DNA from: Sialis fuliginosa
Lineage: Eukaryota > Arthropoda > Insecta > Megaloptera > Sialidae
Assembly (NCBI GenBank): GCA_961205875.1
Contig: OY540810.1
Span: 7,936,001-8,000,000, forward strand
Direction: 5' to 3'
Length of the DNA: 64,000 nt
In this document: positions 25,326 to 36,642 of the stretch, piece by piece
How the letters are laid out: each line of letters opens with the position of its first letter
Position numbering within the stretch: position 1 is the first letter of the stretch
Program-made: the position numbers and the translations under genes
The notes under the pieces: generated by a model
The model's database searches: none
What the model was told of the DNA's origin: nothing
Seen by the model: the letters and a program-made list of their open reading frames with translations, nothing else

Positions 25326-25857
25326 ATTGTTAAAGTATAAAACATAATTTAAATAATGCGTTAAAATAACAACCGTCACCGCCCACCAATCCAACTAATG
25401 TAAAACACTTTACATTTCAAAAGAATATTCTCATGACAAAAAGTACAACATCGTACCAGTCCCCAATTGTGTACTGTCTGTAGACGAGTATATTAATTTC
25501 ATTTCTTTAGAGGTCGAAAATAACATTGCGGTGTCGTCTTCTTGTAATAGCAGAACGGACGGAAACATTTCCTGGTGCCAGAGGTCCATATATAACATAG
25601 CACAGTATTGATTTACTGTGCAAACACTTTGTGTCATTACAGGTTTAACTCTGCAGGAAAACATACGCCGATGCAATCGCGGTCAAACCTAGACGTCGGT
25701 CAGTGGCGTGTATGACTGCACCGCGTGCCGAGACGAGACCGACTGAAATATTCACAAAACGAGACTCGAATTTAAAAGAATATCAATAATTAGAAAACAT
25801 TTACTACTTACAAGGAAACCACCAGACCCTTGTCACATCAATTTACCTTTAAAAAAT

Positions 25858-25945
25858 TAGGGTTGCAGTAGTGGTATAGACAAACCTACACATCAAGCTT
25901 AACTGACAACCGTGAACGGCTGGGTTCGATTCTTGGTGCGATCGA
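25858..25945 (+). repeat. tRNA-like SINE head
   Basis: GGGTTGCAGTAGTGGTATAG resembles a polymerase III A box, and CTGGGTTCGATTCTTGG about 45 bases later contains a B box (GGTTCGATTC). Together they look like the tRNA-derived head of a SINE. No tRNA cloverleaf with a clean acceptor stem could be drawn, so a functional tRNA is unlikely. The large palindrome begins about ten bases further on. Confidence 0.4.
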
Positions 25946-25956
25946 TTTTTTTTGGA

Positions 25957-26665
25957 TACCCGGGAAAAAATTTCAGATCTGAAGTGATCTCGGTTGATCT
26001 TCATTTTGGAACAAATCAGATCTTTGTAAATAAATAAACTTTTGTCTACCTTAAATAACAAATACACATATACTACCTATATATATAGAAACCTTGTTTA
26101 TAATTTAATCAATTAAAAAAAAATTGTACAGAAACGTATTGAATGATATTTGAGGCCCGTGTATTAAATTAATAAATAAATTCACAACTCACCCCATGTC
26201 ACAGATGAAGGGTTGTAATTGATCTCATTCGATCCAGCGGGAAAAATACTTCGAGATAATAGGTGAATTTTTCTCTGTTTCGCTACTTATGGTATTCATT
26301 ATAGAAAATCGTAAATATCTCGACTCCTGTGCTAGATAGAGGGTTGTTTTGCCCCCCCACACCCCTAGTATCCCGAAGTATTTTTCCCGCTGGATCGAAT
26401 GAGACCAATTACAACCCTTCATCTGTGACAGGGGGTGAGTTGTGAATTTATTTGTTAATTTAATACACGGGCCTCAAATATCATTCAATACGTTTCCGTA
26501 CAATTTTTTTTAATTGATTAAATTATAAACAAGGTTTCTATATAGATAGTATATGTGTATTTGTTATTTAAGGTAGACAAAAGTTTATTTATTTACAAAG
26601 ATCTGATTTGTTCCAAAATGAAGATCAACCGAGATCACTTCAGATCTGAAATTTTTTCCCGGGTA
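25957..26665. repeat. large palindrome with 300-bp arms
   Basis: The left arm 25957-26257 and the right arm 26369-26665 are inverted copies with few differences. Landmarks are TACCCGGGAAAAAATTTCAG at the outer left, GAAGTGATCTCGGTTGATC, AACAAGGTTTCTATATA and CCAGCGGGAAAAATACTTCG near the inner end. The spacer is 111 bases and includes a C8 run. The frames on both strands (25849-26067, 26225-26422) are shadows of the repeat. High arm identity means a recent inverted duplication or continuing correction. Confidence 0.85.
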
Positions 26666-27378
26666 GGTACATATGTTTAAGCGAATTTACAGAGGAATTT
26701 CATAATTTTTTTCTCGTTTGTTTATGAGTTTTGGTGTGTAGATCTTAACTTAATTTTTTTTCTTTCCTCTTATAGATGTTCTTTATATAAACTATAAAAT
26801 TTTGAGCTCTTGAATGAGGGTGTTCTGAGACATATTTTGCTAGAGTTTTCAAGAAAAACACATCTCGGCATGTTCTAGCAACTATCAAAATTTGGCACCT
26901 CATACATTTTCCTTGTATTTTTTTCTTTATTTTCTGGGTTAGAAGTATTTTTCATATTTTTGTCGAACCACCACTGGCCGATATATGAACTCTAATGCAG
27001 GGTGGTAGGGTGTTGGTAAATGTTTACTTACTGTGAGATAAAACAGCGTGCCAAAATTGTTCTGGGTTTGCGGTTCTAGAGATAAACTTTGTTTAGTTTG
27101 TTGGGTATTTTAAAACGATTTCTTTTGTATATTTTTAACTTTGATTTTGAAAGTAAGGTCTTGAAAACGAAAACCTTTGATCTCTAAAAATAAATATTTA
27201 TACCGGCGGTATTTATTATGATAATATTACCTTAAATTCGATATTAAGATAGATTAGTTATCAGTCAGGGTATTTATAGTCATCTAGTATCAAAATGTAT
27301 GTACCACTTATTTTAGCAAGGAGATAAATAAATAATAATAACTATATGTCAAGTATTATAAAGAAATTGAGTTAAATT
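26666..27378. other. no gene recognised
   Basis: A somewhat less AT-biased passage near 26930-27080 (accactggccgatatatgaa, gcagggtggtagggtg, tgcggttctagagataaac) has the flavour of a dispersed repeat but no partner in this window. Confidence 0.45.
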
Positions 27379-27600
27379 TGTTAGTTAACAAGCACTTTTA
27401 ATGGGGTATCAAAATGATATGACAGTTTTATGACGTTAATTGGCGGTTAGCGCATGCACGGTTAGTAAGAAACAAATGTGCTAAAAGGACAGAGTAACTA
27501 ACTGTGGTTTGATAAATTAAAATACCACTGAATTTCAAAACCAATCCATAGAGAATATCACAGAATTAATACCCTGTTAAAAATTCTTGTTGACCATTGG
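27379..27600. mobile_element. copy of the GAGCTAACAAA MITE family
   Basis: Gttaacaagcacttttaatg, tgacagttttatgacg, ccaatccatagagaatatcac and agaattaataccctgtt follow the block order of the 45459 copy. Terminal repeats are weak (ttagttaac against gttgacca). Confidence 0.5.
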
Positions 27601-27838
27601 TATCCGCAGGGAGAGGGAGTGGTAAACGGGAAACTTCCCTCCTATGGGATGTAACCTACCTAATGTTATGTAATCTAACCAAATTGTTTAGTGTTTTTAT
27701 CGGATTCAGACCAAAAAAAATCTCACATATCCAAGCGTTCCTCCCTCTATATAAATTTCTACGAACGCCCCAATTGTTAGTTAACTCTTATTCAATTTAT
27801 TTATTGATACCGGACAGAATACGTACATTTATAATATA

Positions 27839-28394
27839 TAGTGGGTCATAGGGGCCATGGCCCGGGACGGCAGGCTGGGAGGGGCGGCGTAAGAATCATT
27901 AATTAATGCAAAATAATTACAAATTCTTTTTAATTAACTATATATTTGACTTGAACAAATATTTTCTTGGCAGAAGAAAGTTGTAGTTTATCAACAATTT
28001 GAAAAAAGATTATCATAGTAATATCTCAAATCAGAGTCAGTTTTCTTTTGTTAAGAAAATTATCTTTAATAAAATTTTGAAATTATTCAGACAAAACTGA
28101 CGTTCGTTTTCCGTACTCAAAATAATACAAAATTATCTACGTTCTCGAATAAGCGAAGAACGTTTGAACAGTTTAGCCATCCTTAATATAGAAACTGACT
28201 TAACAAAATCCGTTAATTACGACATTGTTATTGACGAATTTTTGCATTGAAAATTTTTTTTAATATTTAATAAATAGTGTTTATTTTTTTGCATGACCTT
28301 TTTCACTATTAAAAGATTTTTGATTTTTTTTCGTTAATTTATGGGGCGGCAAACCTTATAGGCCCAGGATGCCAAATCTTAAAATACGCTACTG
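27839..28394. mobile_element. hAT-like element, GGGGCCATGGCCC family
   Basis: ATAATATA occurs exactly at 27831-27838 and at 28395-28402. The ends TAGTGGGTCATAGG and AAATACGCTACTG correspond to CAGTGG/CCACTG-type hAT termini with decay of the first base. The left part has GGGGCCATGGCCC and aggggcggc. The right part has ggggcggcaaacc and ggcccagg. The same family is seen at 36201. The 556-bp copy lacks a transposase. Confidence 0.7.
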
Positions 28395-28950
28395 ATAATA
28401 TAGAGTTATGTATACGAGTATGTTTAGTTTGAAACCATTAATATTTATAATCAGAGTGTATGTTATTTTCAATGGCAATGATTAATGATTTATTTATTTA
28501 TTCAATAATTTATATTTCATTAACCGAAGTGCAACTATGTATATCATTCTCTAGATCAAATTGATAAACATATTAAGTAGGTATCTCAGAAGAAGAAAAC
28601 ATATAAAAACTGTTGTCCACGATGAAGTTTGTCAAGTTTTTCCGTGTTGCTTATCAGCGTCTATAAAACACGAAATGAAAACTTTTAGCATGATGTCGTA
28701 AAAACGACAAGGTTTCTAAGAAACGATTGCATGATAGTATACATTATTGTGTTTTTAGAAACAACGAAAATATTGTTTATTTAACCGTGTCAAAGTTAAT
28801 GAGAGATGTTTTTTTGGTCAAAATCATCTCTAATTACCTTTCGGTTGGGTGACTTTTTTATATTCGCTTTCAGTTTTTCTATATTACTTTTTATTATCAT
28901 ATCCAAAACACAGTTTATAATTTTAATTTACTCAAAATATATAAACCATT

Positions 28951-29148
28951 CAGAACCGTACTAAGACATTTTGAAACCCAATCGGAAAAAAAACTTTCGG
29001 CTCCATTGGTTTATTTCTTATTAAAAACTATAATAAAAAAGTGTTTTTTTTCATTAGCACGAAAGTTTTAAAGTAACCATCTGTTCAATCCCCCTCCTCT
29101 TTACGCTTGGCTCGAAGCCCTCTCTTCTTCCTTATAAGTACGGCTCTG
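28951..29148. mobile_element. short hAT-like element
   Basis: The ends CAGAACCGTACTAAG and AGTACGGCTCTG are inverted. The octamers AAACCATT (28943-28950) and AATCCATT (29149-29156) differ at one position. Only 198 bases long. A minus-strand frame of 78 codons that starts outside it and ends inside it is therefore unlikely to be a gene. Confidence 0.65.
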
Positions 29149-29403
29149 AATCCATTCAATCAAAAATTCGAGCAGAAAACTAACAACGCTCTTACATTCG
29201 ATCTCATTTTTCAAATATTTCCATAATCTAAAATCTTTTCTGATGTAGGTACTACGAGTATTCTTGATATTCCATTGAATATTTCGATGATACTCATTGA
29301 CAGTAGGGTTCGACAAATTGCTGCGAACCTTTCTCACCAGGCAAAAACCACTGCGCTCGCTTCAAAAAGAAACATTTAATCACAGCATAAATTCCAGATA
29401 CAT

Positions 29404-29808
29404 ACAGGCTGTCCCGTAAGTCAAAACCTATAGGAAAAATAATAAAATATAAATTTATATCATACCTGTAACATACTAACCTTAGAGATAGAATATTACT
29501 GGAGTGATAACTCTAATGGGAGAGCGCGGGTTGATAGAAATAGATTCCAATGTACCAATTGCTCCTTATACTATTATCCAATCTAATCATGATTCTGCTG
29601 TTTCCATGGTTACCTATATCGTGCGAATCCAATGTTTGTAGTACAGAGAATTATGACCTGTCAGTTCACGCTGTCAGCCAATCTGAACTCATTAGACAAA
29701 GAGGTTGCGGTACGTTGCCTCTAGCTATTTCGTGGGACAGGTTTTTAACATTGAGTTATCACTCCAGTAATATTCTATCTTTATGGTCCGGGCATACGGA
29801 ACACCTGT
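29404..29808. mobile_element. TIR element, ACAGGCTGTCCCG end
   Basis: The ends ACAGGCTGTCCCGTAAG and its mirror near 29790-29808 are diverged. Inside them GAGATAGAATATTACTGGAG (29483) is mirrored almost exactly at 29760-29785. The 86-codon frame at 29550 lies inside and its peptide shows no known domain; I treat it as non-coding. Confidence 0.55.
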
Positions 29809-29862
29809 AGTAACACATAACAGTTTTTGATAATATGGTTTATTAGATAACTGACTTCGAAA

Positions 29863-30050
29863 AAGGAGAAGGTTCTTAATTCAGATGTATTGTATATATT
29901 TTTATGTATGTTTAGGCATAACCTCGACAAACACGCACCGATTTAGACGATTTTTTGTTTGTTTTTGTATACTGCCGAGGTGATCCCATATAAATTTTTT
30001 CAGAATCTGACCATGGACTTCTTAGATACGTCACTCAAAAGAAAAAGAAA
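29863..30050 (+). repeat. insect-type dispersed repeat, CTTCGAAAAAGGAG family
   Basis: Cttcgaaaaaggagaaggtt, tttatgtatgtttaggcata, accgatttagacgatttttt and gccgaggtgatcccatat follow an order I recognise from many insect intergenic repeats. It ends shortly before the MITE at 30091. No coding capacity. Confidence 0.45.
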
Positions 30051-30090
30051 AAAAAACTAAAAAGACTGAAAAGTACCTATATATAATTTA

Positions 30091-30533
30091 TACTGTGTAT
30101 TCCAAGTTGATTAAGACATAGGAAATTTAACATGGGGGCAATTACCTAACCTAAACTAACCTAACCTAACCTAACCTAACCTAACCTAACCTAACCTAAC
30201 CTAACCTAACCTAACCTTTGGTCAAATTTAACGATGTGTCATTGGTGCATTTTGAAATGCCGCCACAAAATTCAATAAAATAGTAATTATCTATTATTTT
30301 GTTTTCAAATGTATATCTGCCAAAAAATATTATTATAATTTTATCTAGGATGTTTATTAAAATGTATTAAACAAAATACTCTTGATTAATTTAAAATTTA
30401 TCAGTTAGTTTCGAGGCGGCATTTCAAAATGCACCAATCACATTTCGTTAAATTTGACCAAAGGTAACTGCAACATTTCTAATTGTCCCCATGTTAAATT
30501 TCCTATGTTTTAATCAACTTGGAATACACTGTA
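30091..30533. mobile_element. MITE with long inverted arms, one arm carrying a telomere-type array
   Basis: The left arm (TACTGTGTATTCCAAG, ACATAGGAAATTTAACATGG, TTTGGTCAAATTTAACG, GTGCATTTTGAAATGCCGCC) is mirrored by the right arm from 30413 to 30533 at high identity. The right arm has a 15-base stretch (GAAATGTTGCAGTTA) at the place where the left arm has 73 bases of CCTAA repeats. No coding sequence. It ends in TA-rich flanks; the exact target duplication is unclear. Confidence 0.7.
30145..30217 (-). repeat. interstitial (CCTAA)n, arthropod telomere-type array
   Basis: About 14 to 15 units of CCTAA (TTAGG on the other strand) run with a single variant near 30155 (CTAAACTAAC). TTAGG is the ancestral arthropod telomere repeat. 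The array is bounded on both sides by arms of a MITE, so this is an internal site and not a chromosome end. Confidence 0.9.
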
Positions 30534-31256
30534 TAGTTTTCAGTGTTTTTAAATCGATTTTATTTTATTTTTTAAGTAGTGTTTTCTATTATAATAATTT
30601 TCTTATTTTATTACTACCTAAATTTACTACTCAACAGAAAAAAATGGATCTCCGAATTTGGCGACCCCTGCTGGTTGAAATTAACGTATGGAAGTAATTA
30701 CATAAATTTATTTTCATAATGAAAATTATAACGCAAACTAAACATTCCTTCAGGAAAATATGCTAAATCTAAATATATGTGCAACAACAACGGATTTCCC
30801 CGTAGAGAGATGAAGTTATCTGATTGATTCTAAGCATCCTCAAAATAACTAAAAGGTGTCAGACGCAAGTTCTCTCTTTGACACGTGGAGTGTGCTCACA
30901 CGTGTCGTTCTAGATCCCCTACCCCCCACCGCACTTCACGAATTCCACCATCTATTAGATCTCATTTCTATGCATCTCTTTGCCGCTTCATCTTATAGCG
31001 TTTTAGGCCCCCTGCTTTTGAAGTTTCATAGCTTATGCAAACGTAATTTAGACAAAATTAAGTTTTCAAACTCTAGAACGTGCAGAGTTTTTTTATATTG
31101 AAGTGAATGGTAAATCGTTTTTTGGTCTATATACATAGTTTAAGATTTATGTATGCAAATAATTTCTGCTTTTGATTATATTATACATACGTATAATTAA
31201 CATCGGCATTTTGAATTTAAGATTACAAATCGCAGATAACATTAACTCACATTAAC

Positions 31257-31649
31257 CAGGGCTGTGGAAAGTACCGTTCCCGACTCCGTTAGTTAAAAAA
31301 TAGTTTTTTACACACTTAAATTGATGGGTATTGAAAATTACATACTTTTAAATACAAAAATATAGGATTTCCCATTAAAAAGATTTTTTTACGGAAACTC
31401 TGTATAAAATAATTAAATTTTACATGAACTGTGGTGGTGAATAGATCTCCTAAATTAAGCCCAAATTTTTTTAAAATAATGTCTAAAAACATCAATTAAA
31501 AAATTTTTAATTCAATGTTTTTCAAAAAGATTGTACCACTGTATTGTAATGCCATATGCTAACTTTTAGTACAGTAAAAAAGTCGAAATCGAAAATACTA
31601 AAATAGATGAGTCGAAGTCCTAGATTTTTGTACCGGCTCCATAGCTCTA
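31257..31649. mobile_element. hAT-like element, GACTCCG/AGTCGG family (deleted copy)
   Basis: CAGGGCTGTGGAAAG and CATAGCTCTA form the ends. The flanking ACATTAAC and ACTTGAAC agree at six of eight positions. The interior shares tgtataaaat-att, tagatctcc-aaattaagccc and tcgaagtc-tagatttttg with the longer element at 60820, of which this 393-bp copy is an older, shorter relative. Confidence 0.6.
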
Positions 31650-33858
31650 ACTTGAACAATGTTACATTCGGATTTTTTAGTATATTTCTTCAAGCGTATA
31701 TTCTCTTATATACATATACATTGTCTTGCATGTGATTATTCCAAAAAAGTTAAAAGAGAGTAACAGTTAAACATTTCTTCACGCTACAAAGTGCGACTGC
31801 AGATAGCAAAAAGAACTATCCTAAAAATAAATCCTTAAGCATATATGTATGTACTACAAAAAGTTCCAACTTATCATTAGCACCTAGTGATTTTCTATAG
31901 AAATGCGATCGAATCGGATATGAGGAATTGACTGGATTTTAGATTTTATTGTTTACTTAATTGATTGTCAGTCAGACTATTCAATGATTAATAATTACTG
32001 AACTTTCACTGATTGACATCAATAAAAAAGAATATAAATTTATTTTGTGATATTCTATTACTGGCGAATCAATGAAAATACACTATAATTCAACTTTAAA
32101 AACAATTAGTGTCTTTAAGATTGTAACACGTGTACCTAAGTCTAAATTCTTACAAATTTTATGGTTAGGGTATTTGTATTTCTTTTACAAATTTAATATA
32201 AACCGAATAATTTTTAAAAGTATTCTAGGGTGCATTCTGAGTATTACACGAACTTATTGGAATCAATGAAGGAGGGAACGTTAGCTCCATCTTTCCGAAA
32301 ACTTTAAACGTAATTATCTCGTCAATCGGTGATGTTATGACAAAAATTGAAAGGAATTTTTTGTTGAACACTATATTCTCTACATTTTCCGGGCTTATTT
32401 TCGTAGACCTAACCGTTTACGAATTACAGCGCAATATTAGATGCTTTACATATAATTTAGAAATACGCTTCCCTAGCGAGAAGTTACTTCACTAATTCAG
32501 TGACTGTTTACTGTTGAATCAGTGACTTTTTTCACTGATTTAGATTTAATAGAGTAAAAAAAAGCTACAAGCATTATGTTATTTATTTAAACGTATCATT
32601 ATTTATTTTGAAATTCGCGGATTTGTCAAAAATTGGTTTTGTAGTTTTAATGAATAACTCTAGCCATTATGTAAAAAATAATGTATAATTACGTTAAAAT
32701 ATTTATTTCCTTTTCAAAATAGCTTTTAAATTTAATAACGTTTGAAAACATCTAAATTAATCAATCAATCATTTCTAAACTGGTACTGTAAAAAACAATG
32801 TATAATGTAGTTAACAAGTGACATTTATGTAACAGTACATCAATTTAAAGTTTCATTGATTTATTGTTATTAAATTACACCAGTAATAACAGGATTAATT
32901 AAATTATATAACGTCAATTGTGAATGATTTTATTACACCCACTCTTAAACTGTCATTCACGTAACTAACAGACAAATGGCGACACACGCGGCAGAAATGT
33001 AAAACTCGTGTTTCGTCGCTTCGCCGCTAGATGCCGTTGGTAGAAGAAAGCGAAAAGCGATTATAGTGGCGGATGCTAGAAAGTAAAATAGTAACCAGTT
33101 TTTAGAAGAATGTTTGGAGAAATGGATAGCATTTTTTGTCTACTTAATTATATAGCACGGGGTATTATTTTATTTATTACATAATTTCGTTCTTATGTGT
33201 AACGTCAATGGATGCGTTAGATAGTTTTTTCAACGTGGGTGGTCTAGAAATTCGGGGCTGAGGGATTGGGCCGATTGGGCTATCCATGAATAAATACAGA
33301 TTATTATGATATGATTAAAATTTCAATTTATATGATAATTTTAATATATTTGTTTTTTGATTGTATTCAATTAACCATATTAAATTCTAATATTTGAACG
33401 GATAATTATACGTAGATATCTACATACATTATACATAATACATATTATATTATTTTTTTAAATATTTGTTTAATAATAATTTCCTTCTAACAATAAGTAT
33501 TTTGATTTATAATTTTATAGGTAATTATACTTTGTATTTTGAATGAATCAGAGGCCGCTGCTAGACTTTTCAGCACCACAAGTAAAATATTTTTTGGCGC
33601 CTTACTATAGGGGAATATAAACTTTGAAAAGATTTTTTGGTACTTGTCTACTATAAGTACAAGACAAAGACAAGTTATGTCCGGTATTATAAAGGAGTAT
33701 TATCCGAAGGGGGGGGGGGGGGGGAGCAATACGAACCTCAAAAATTAAGCTCACCTAATTTGACTTGGCGTTCTTAAAATTGAAAATGGAATTCAATTTT
33801 CTTAAGCTTGATTAATATCGTATTATTTATTTAAAAAAAATAAAAATAAATAGAAATA

Positions 33859-33925
33859 CAGTGGAACCTCGTTAGTATGTTATTAAAGGGACTGGGAGAT
33901 AACACGTACTAACGAGGTTTCACTA
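33859..33925. mobile_element. short Tigger-like foldback
   Basis: CAGTGGAACCTCGTTAGTA faces TACTAACGAGGTTTCACT across a spacer of about 30 bases. TA precedes the left end; the right flank is decayed. CAGTGGAACCTC-type ends are common in pogo/Tigger MITEs. Confidence 0.55.
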
Positions 33926-35191
33926 AACTTACTTTTTATTCAACTGCCCCCTCCTACCTTCTCGGACCCGGCGCCACTGTCCCCACGCCAAGTTTTCTGG
34001 CGGGCCTCCTTCCGGTTCCCCCCGTGTGCCAAGGTACAGGGAGGGGGGTCAAATTAGGGTAGATCAGCTTGATGAGGATAAAACATGAGGACTAAAGATC
34101 TTCACGAAGTGTAGGAAGGCGTAAAAGTAATTTAGAGGGTTTTTTGGGGAGGAGGGTGCATACATAACTAACATTCCGCCCTGGGTACCAAAGTATCAAA
34201 ATACCAACCTTCCTTAGTTCACCACTGATAACACAATATCAATTTAGCGCACATCTGTAACGGGACCTCAGACTGTATCTAAAATGAATATAAACTTTTT
34301 GTAGATTTGTTGTTTAGAAACTTCTGTACTAGAATATAAGCATATAACTGTTTCGATATAATTGATAATCCTAATTACATATGGCATTAACCTTAAGCCT
34401 CAATCAATTATAAAGCAAATGATTCATTAACGGCGATAAAAGTATCGTTTTAGTATAGACCAGATGCTTATTTACCGGATTTAGACCATTGGAAAATCTG
34501 TATTTACAGTCGAACACAAGTGAATGTATAGATTTAAAATGTAATATATTTACTTAACGGTACTGCCATCTAATGGTTGGTAGCATTAACTTTAGTTAGT
34601 ATTTCAACCGTTTTAATCTAATGGAAAAACTGCAAGTACAGTAAAAGTGGAAAATCTTCTTTTCTGGGAGAATCATACCGCCAAAAACCCCGGAAACCAC
34701 TGCAAACTGAAATGAAACAGAGTGTAGATGATTTATCAAGATAAAATAAAATAAATGGAAACTAACCAGAACAGAATAGCTCTTGTTGTTAAAAAAAATT
34801 CATAAATACAATTAGTATACCTATAGTAAAGGACCCCGCACAAACCTTATGGGAAATAGCTCCCAGTCGATTTTGGCTAAAATTGTTGTATGATGTGTAG
34901 GATGTAGGTACAGTTAAGTTCGAATTCTCCTACATCGGAGGAGAAGTTGTTTCTTTGACTCTTTGCCGTCTTTTCATTGAGCATGCGCAAACGGTAAGAA
35001 AATAATTATTAAAGTGGTTTCATAATTATATAAATGGAAATATACGTACAACGTTGTTAAAAAGACGAAAAAAAAGAATATGTTATCAAATACACACATT
35101 AGTATTCAAATAAAACTCAAATATAGTCACTATATCTTTTTCTGTCAGATAACTTTTCAATTTTACCACCAGAGTGCCACGTGGGTTATGT

Positions 35192-35217
35192 TAGAGAGAG
35201 AGAGATAGAGAGAGTTA
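35192..35217. repeat. GA-rich microsatellite
   Basis: Gagagagagagatagagaga is a short simple repeat with one interruption. A second simple tract, catacatacatacata, is at 61684-61700. Confidence 0.8.
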
Positions 35218-35336
35218 TTCCCGTCCTTTCATTAGATCGGTATTGTGATGGAAGGGGTACCCGAGAATTGTAGGTCCCGTAGCTTACAACTTATAGGAGT
35301 TCTACTGTAGTACATTATTATCGTATCGATCAAAAG

Positions 35337-35389
35337 CAGTGGCGTAGTAAGAAAAATTCGTCCCCCCCCCCCCCGTTACTACGCTACTG
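35337..35389. mobile_element. 53-bp hAT-like remnant
   Basis: CAGTGGCGTAGTAAG and TTACTACGCTACTG are inverted ends separated by only about 24 bases, including a run of 13-14 C. The octamers ATCAAAAG (35329-35336) and TTCAAAAG (35390-35397) differ at one base. This is an extreme internal deletion that still has both ends and the duplication. Confidence 0.65.
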
Positions 35390-36200
35390 TTCAAAAGTCT
35401 CTAGTTTTTGAGTTATTCAACGCAAAAGATTGAAAAAAGGTATTTCGGTATATGGTAATCATAATTATAATGTATTTATGTATGCTTGTGTGTAATTACA
35501 TGCGCGAATCTAGATTACATTGTTGGTGGGAGGGGGTCATGGATCATGAAATGGACAAAAAAAGTTATAATGTTCGAAACAAAAAAAAATGTATAGGTAT
35601 TTATGATAAGCATTTTCTAATTTATTTTTCTATAATTTTAGAGGATTGAAATTCATAATTTAAAATTTAATTTAGAAATCTTTAGAGATAAGACTAGGAT
35701 TTTTAAGTTGATTGGTCAGAATCATTTAAGCGAGATAGGCTTTTTAGTATATAAAATATTATATTAATATTAATAAAGTCACAGTATACAAAAAAAACAC
35801 ATAAATGGAATAAGAGATTTTGCAGATTTACCTGACTAAATAATTTAGCTTAAATATCCTTCCGAAATTTGTAACGTCCGTTACAGGTACTTATAAGTGT
35901 TTTACAAATCTAATAATAAGTTTGCCAAATTCTCCTTTTAACATAGTGAAGTTAATAAAAAAAACAGTTCCTTTTCAGGTGTTATTTCATATTATTTTAT
36001 ATTAAAAACAAAAATATCGTTTTGATTAGCATAAATTTGTATAATCCTTTCCATGGACTTGCCCCACAGTTTCTCCGTTTTTCTAGTAACATTTTTATTC
36101 ACTTCAGAGACCTAATTCTGAAACTATAAATAATTTGTACTGAATACTGTATGTACATTGTACACACTATAACTTTTTAGTATCTAAAATATAACATATC

Positions 36201-36642
36201 CAGAGGCGTATTTACCATGGGGCCATGGGGGCCATGGTCTAGGGCGGCAGACCGAGAGGGGCGGTAGAGTTTTTCTTTAGTTTAATATAGCATATTTAAA
36301 AATAAAATAGGGAAACAAAAAATGAGTAGAGTGATTAAAAAAAAAAAGGTCTTCAAGTTTTTATTTTTCTATGTTATAAACTATTTAGTTCATAAAATTT
36401 GAAATTTCAATTAACGTGAATAAAAAAAAAAGGTCATCAGTTTTTTTGTGTACGTTATATTTTCCATTATTTGTAAAAATTCTCACTTTCCAGTTCATAT
36501 AGGAATTTCGACTGTTAAAAATATATTATATTTTCCCTTGGTAGAGGGGCGGCAATTTTTTTGCCCAGAGCGGCAATTATTTTTTACCCAGGGCGGCATT
36601 TTTTTTTGGCCCAGGGCGGCAATTAACATAAATACGCCACTG
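36201..36642. mobile_element. hAT-like element with perfect 8-bp duplication, GGGGCCATGG family
   Basis: AACATATC flanks the element on both sides (36193-36200 and 36643-36650). The ends CAGAGGCGTATTTACC and TAAATACGCCACTG are inverted. The left part has GGGGCCATGGGGGCC. The right part has four cagggcggca-type repeats. It is a 442-bp deletion derivative and no transposase is present. An open frame of 72 codons running into it is an artefact. Confidence 0.8.

Larger units (their letters stand above)
31650..35336. other. no gene recognised; repeat scraps
   Basis: The region around 33545-34210 mixes phrases of hAT-like type (cagaggccgctgctag, ggacccggcgccactg, ttcaccactg) with a G17 run, but left and right octamers do not match. 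It may be several nested remnants, one of them the foldback at 33859. Elsewhere AT-rich and empty. Confidence 0.45.

Noticed and set aside
25431..25676. Minus-strand frame of 81 codons that vaguely recalls a MULE-type transposase stretch (MLFSTSKEMKLI)
   Set aside because: Similarity rests on a few hydrophobic and Ser/Thr positions; no DGTF-like catalytic motif is intact and no terminal repeats frame it. A profile search would decide.
25858..25945. Functional tRNA gene
   Set aside because: A- and B-box-like sequences are present but no complete cloverleaf or acceptor stem could be paired.
29101..29337. Minus-strand frame of 78 codons with protein-like composition
   Set aside because: It crosses the end of a 198-bp hAT-like element and its target duplication, and has no recognised domain.
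30145..30217. A true chromosome end or telomere-adjacent region
   Set aside because: The array is only 73 bases and both sides continue into the arms of one MITE.
33545..34210. A single hAT-like element with CAGAGGCC and CACCACTG ends
   Set aside because: The flanking octamers (GAATGAAT and ATAACACA) do not match and the terminal repeats barely pair.
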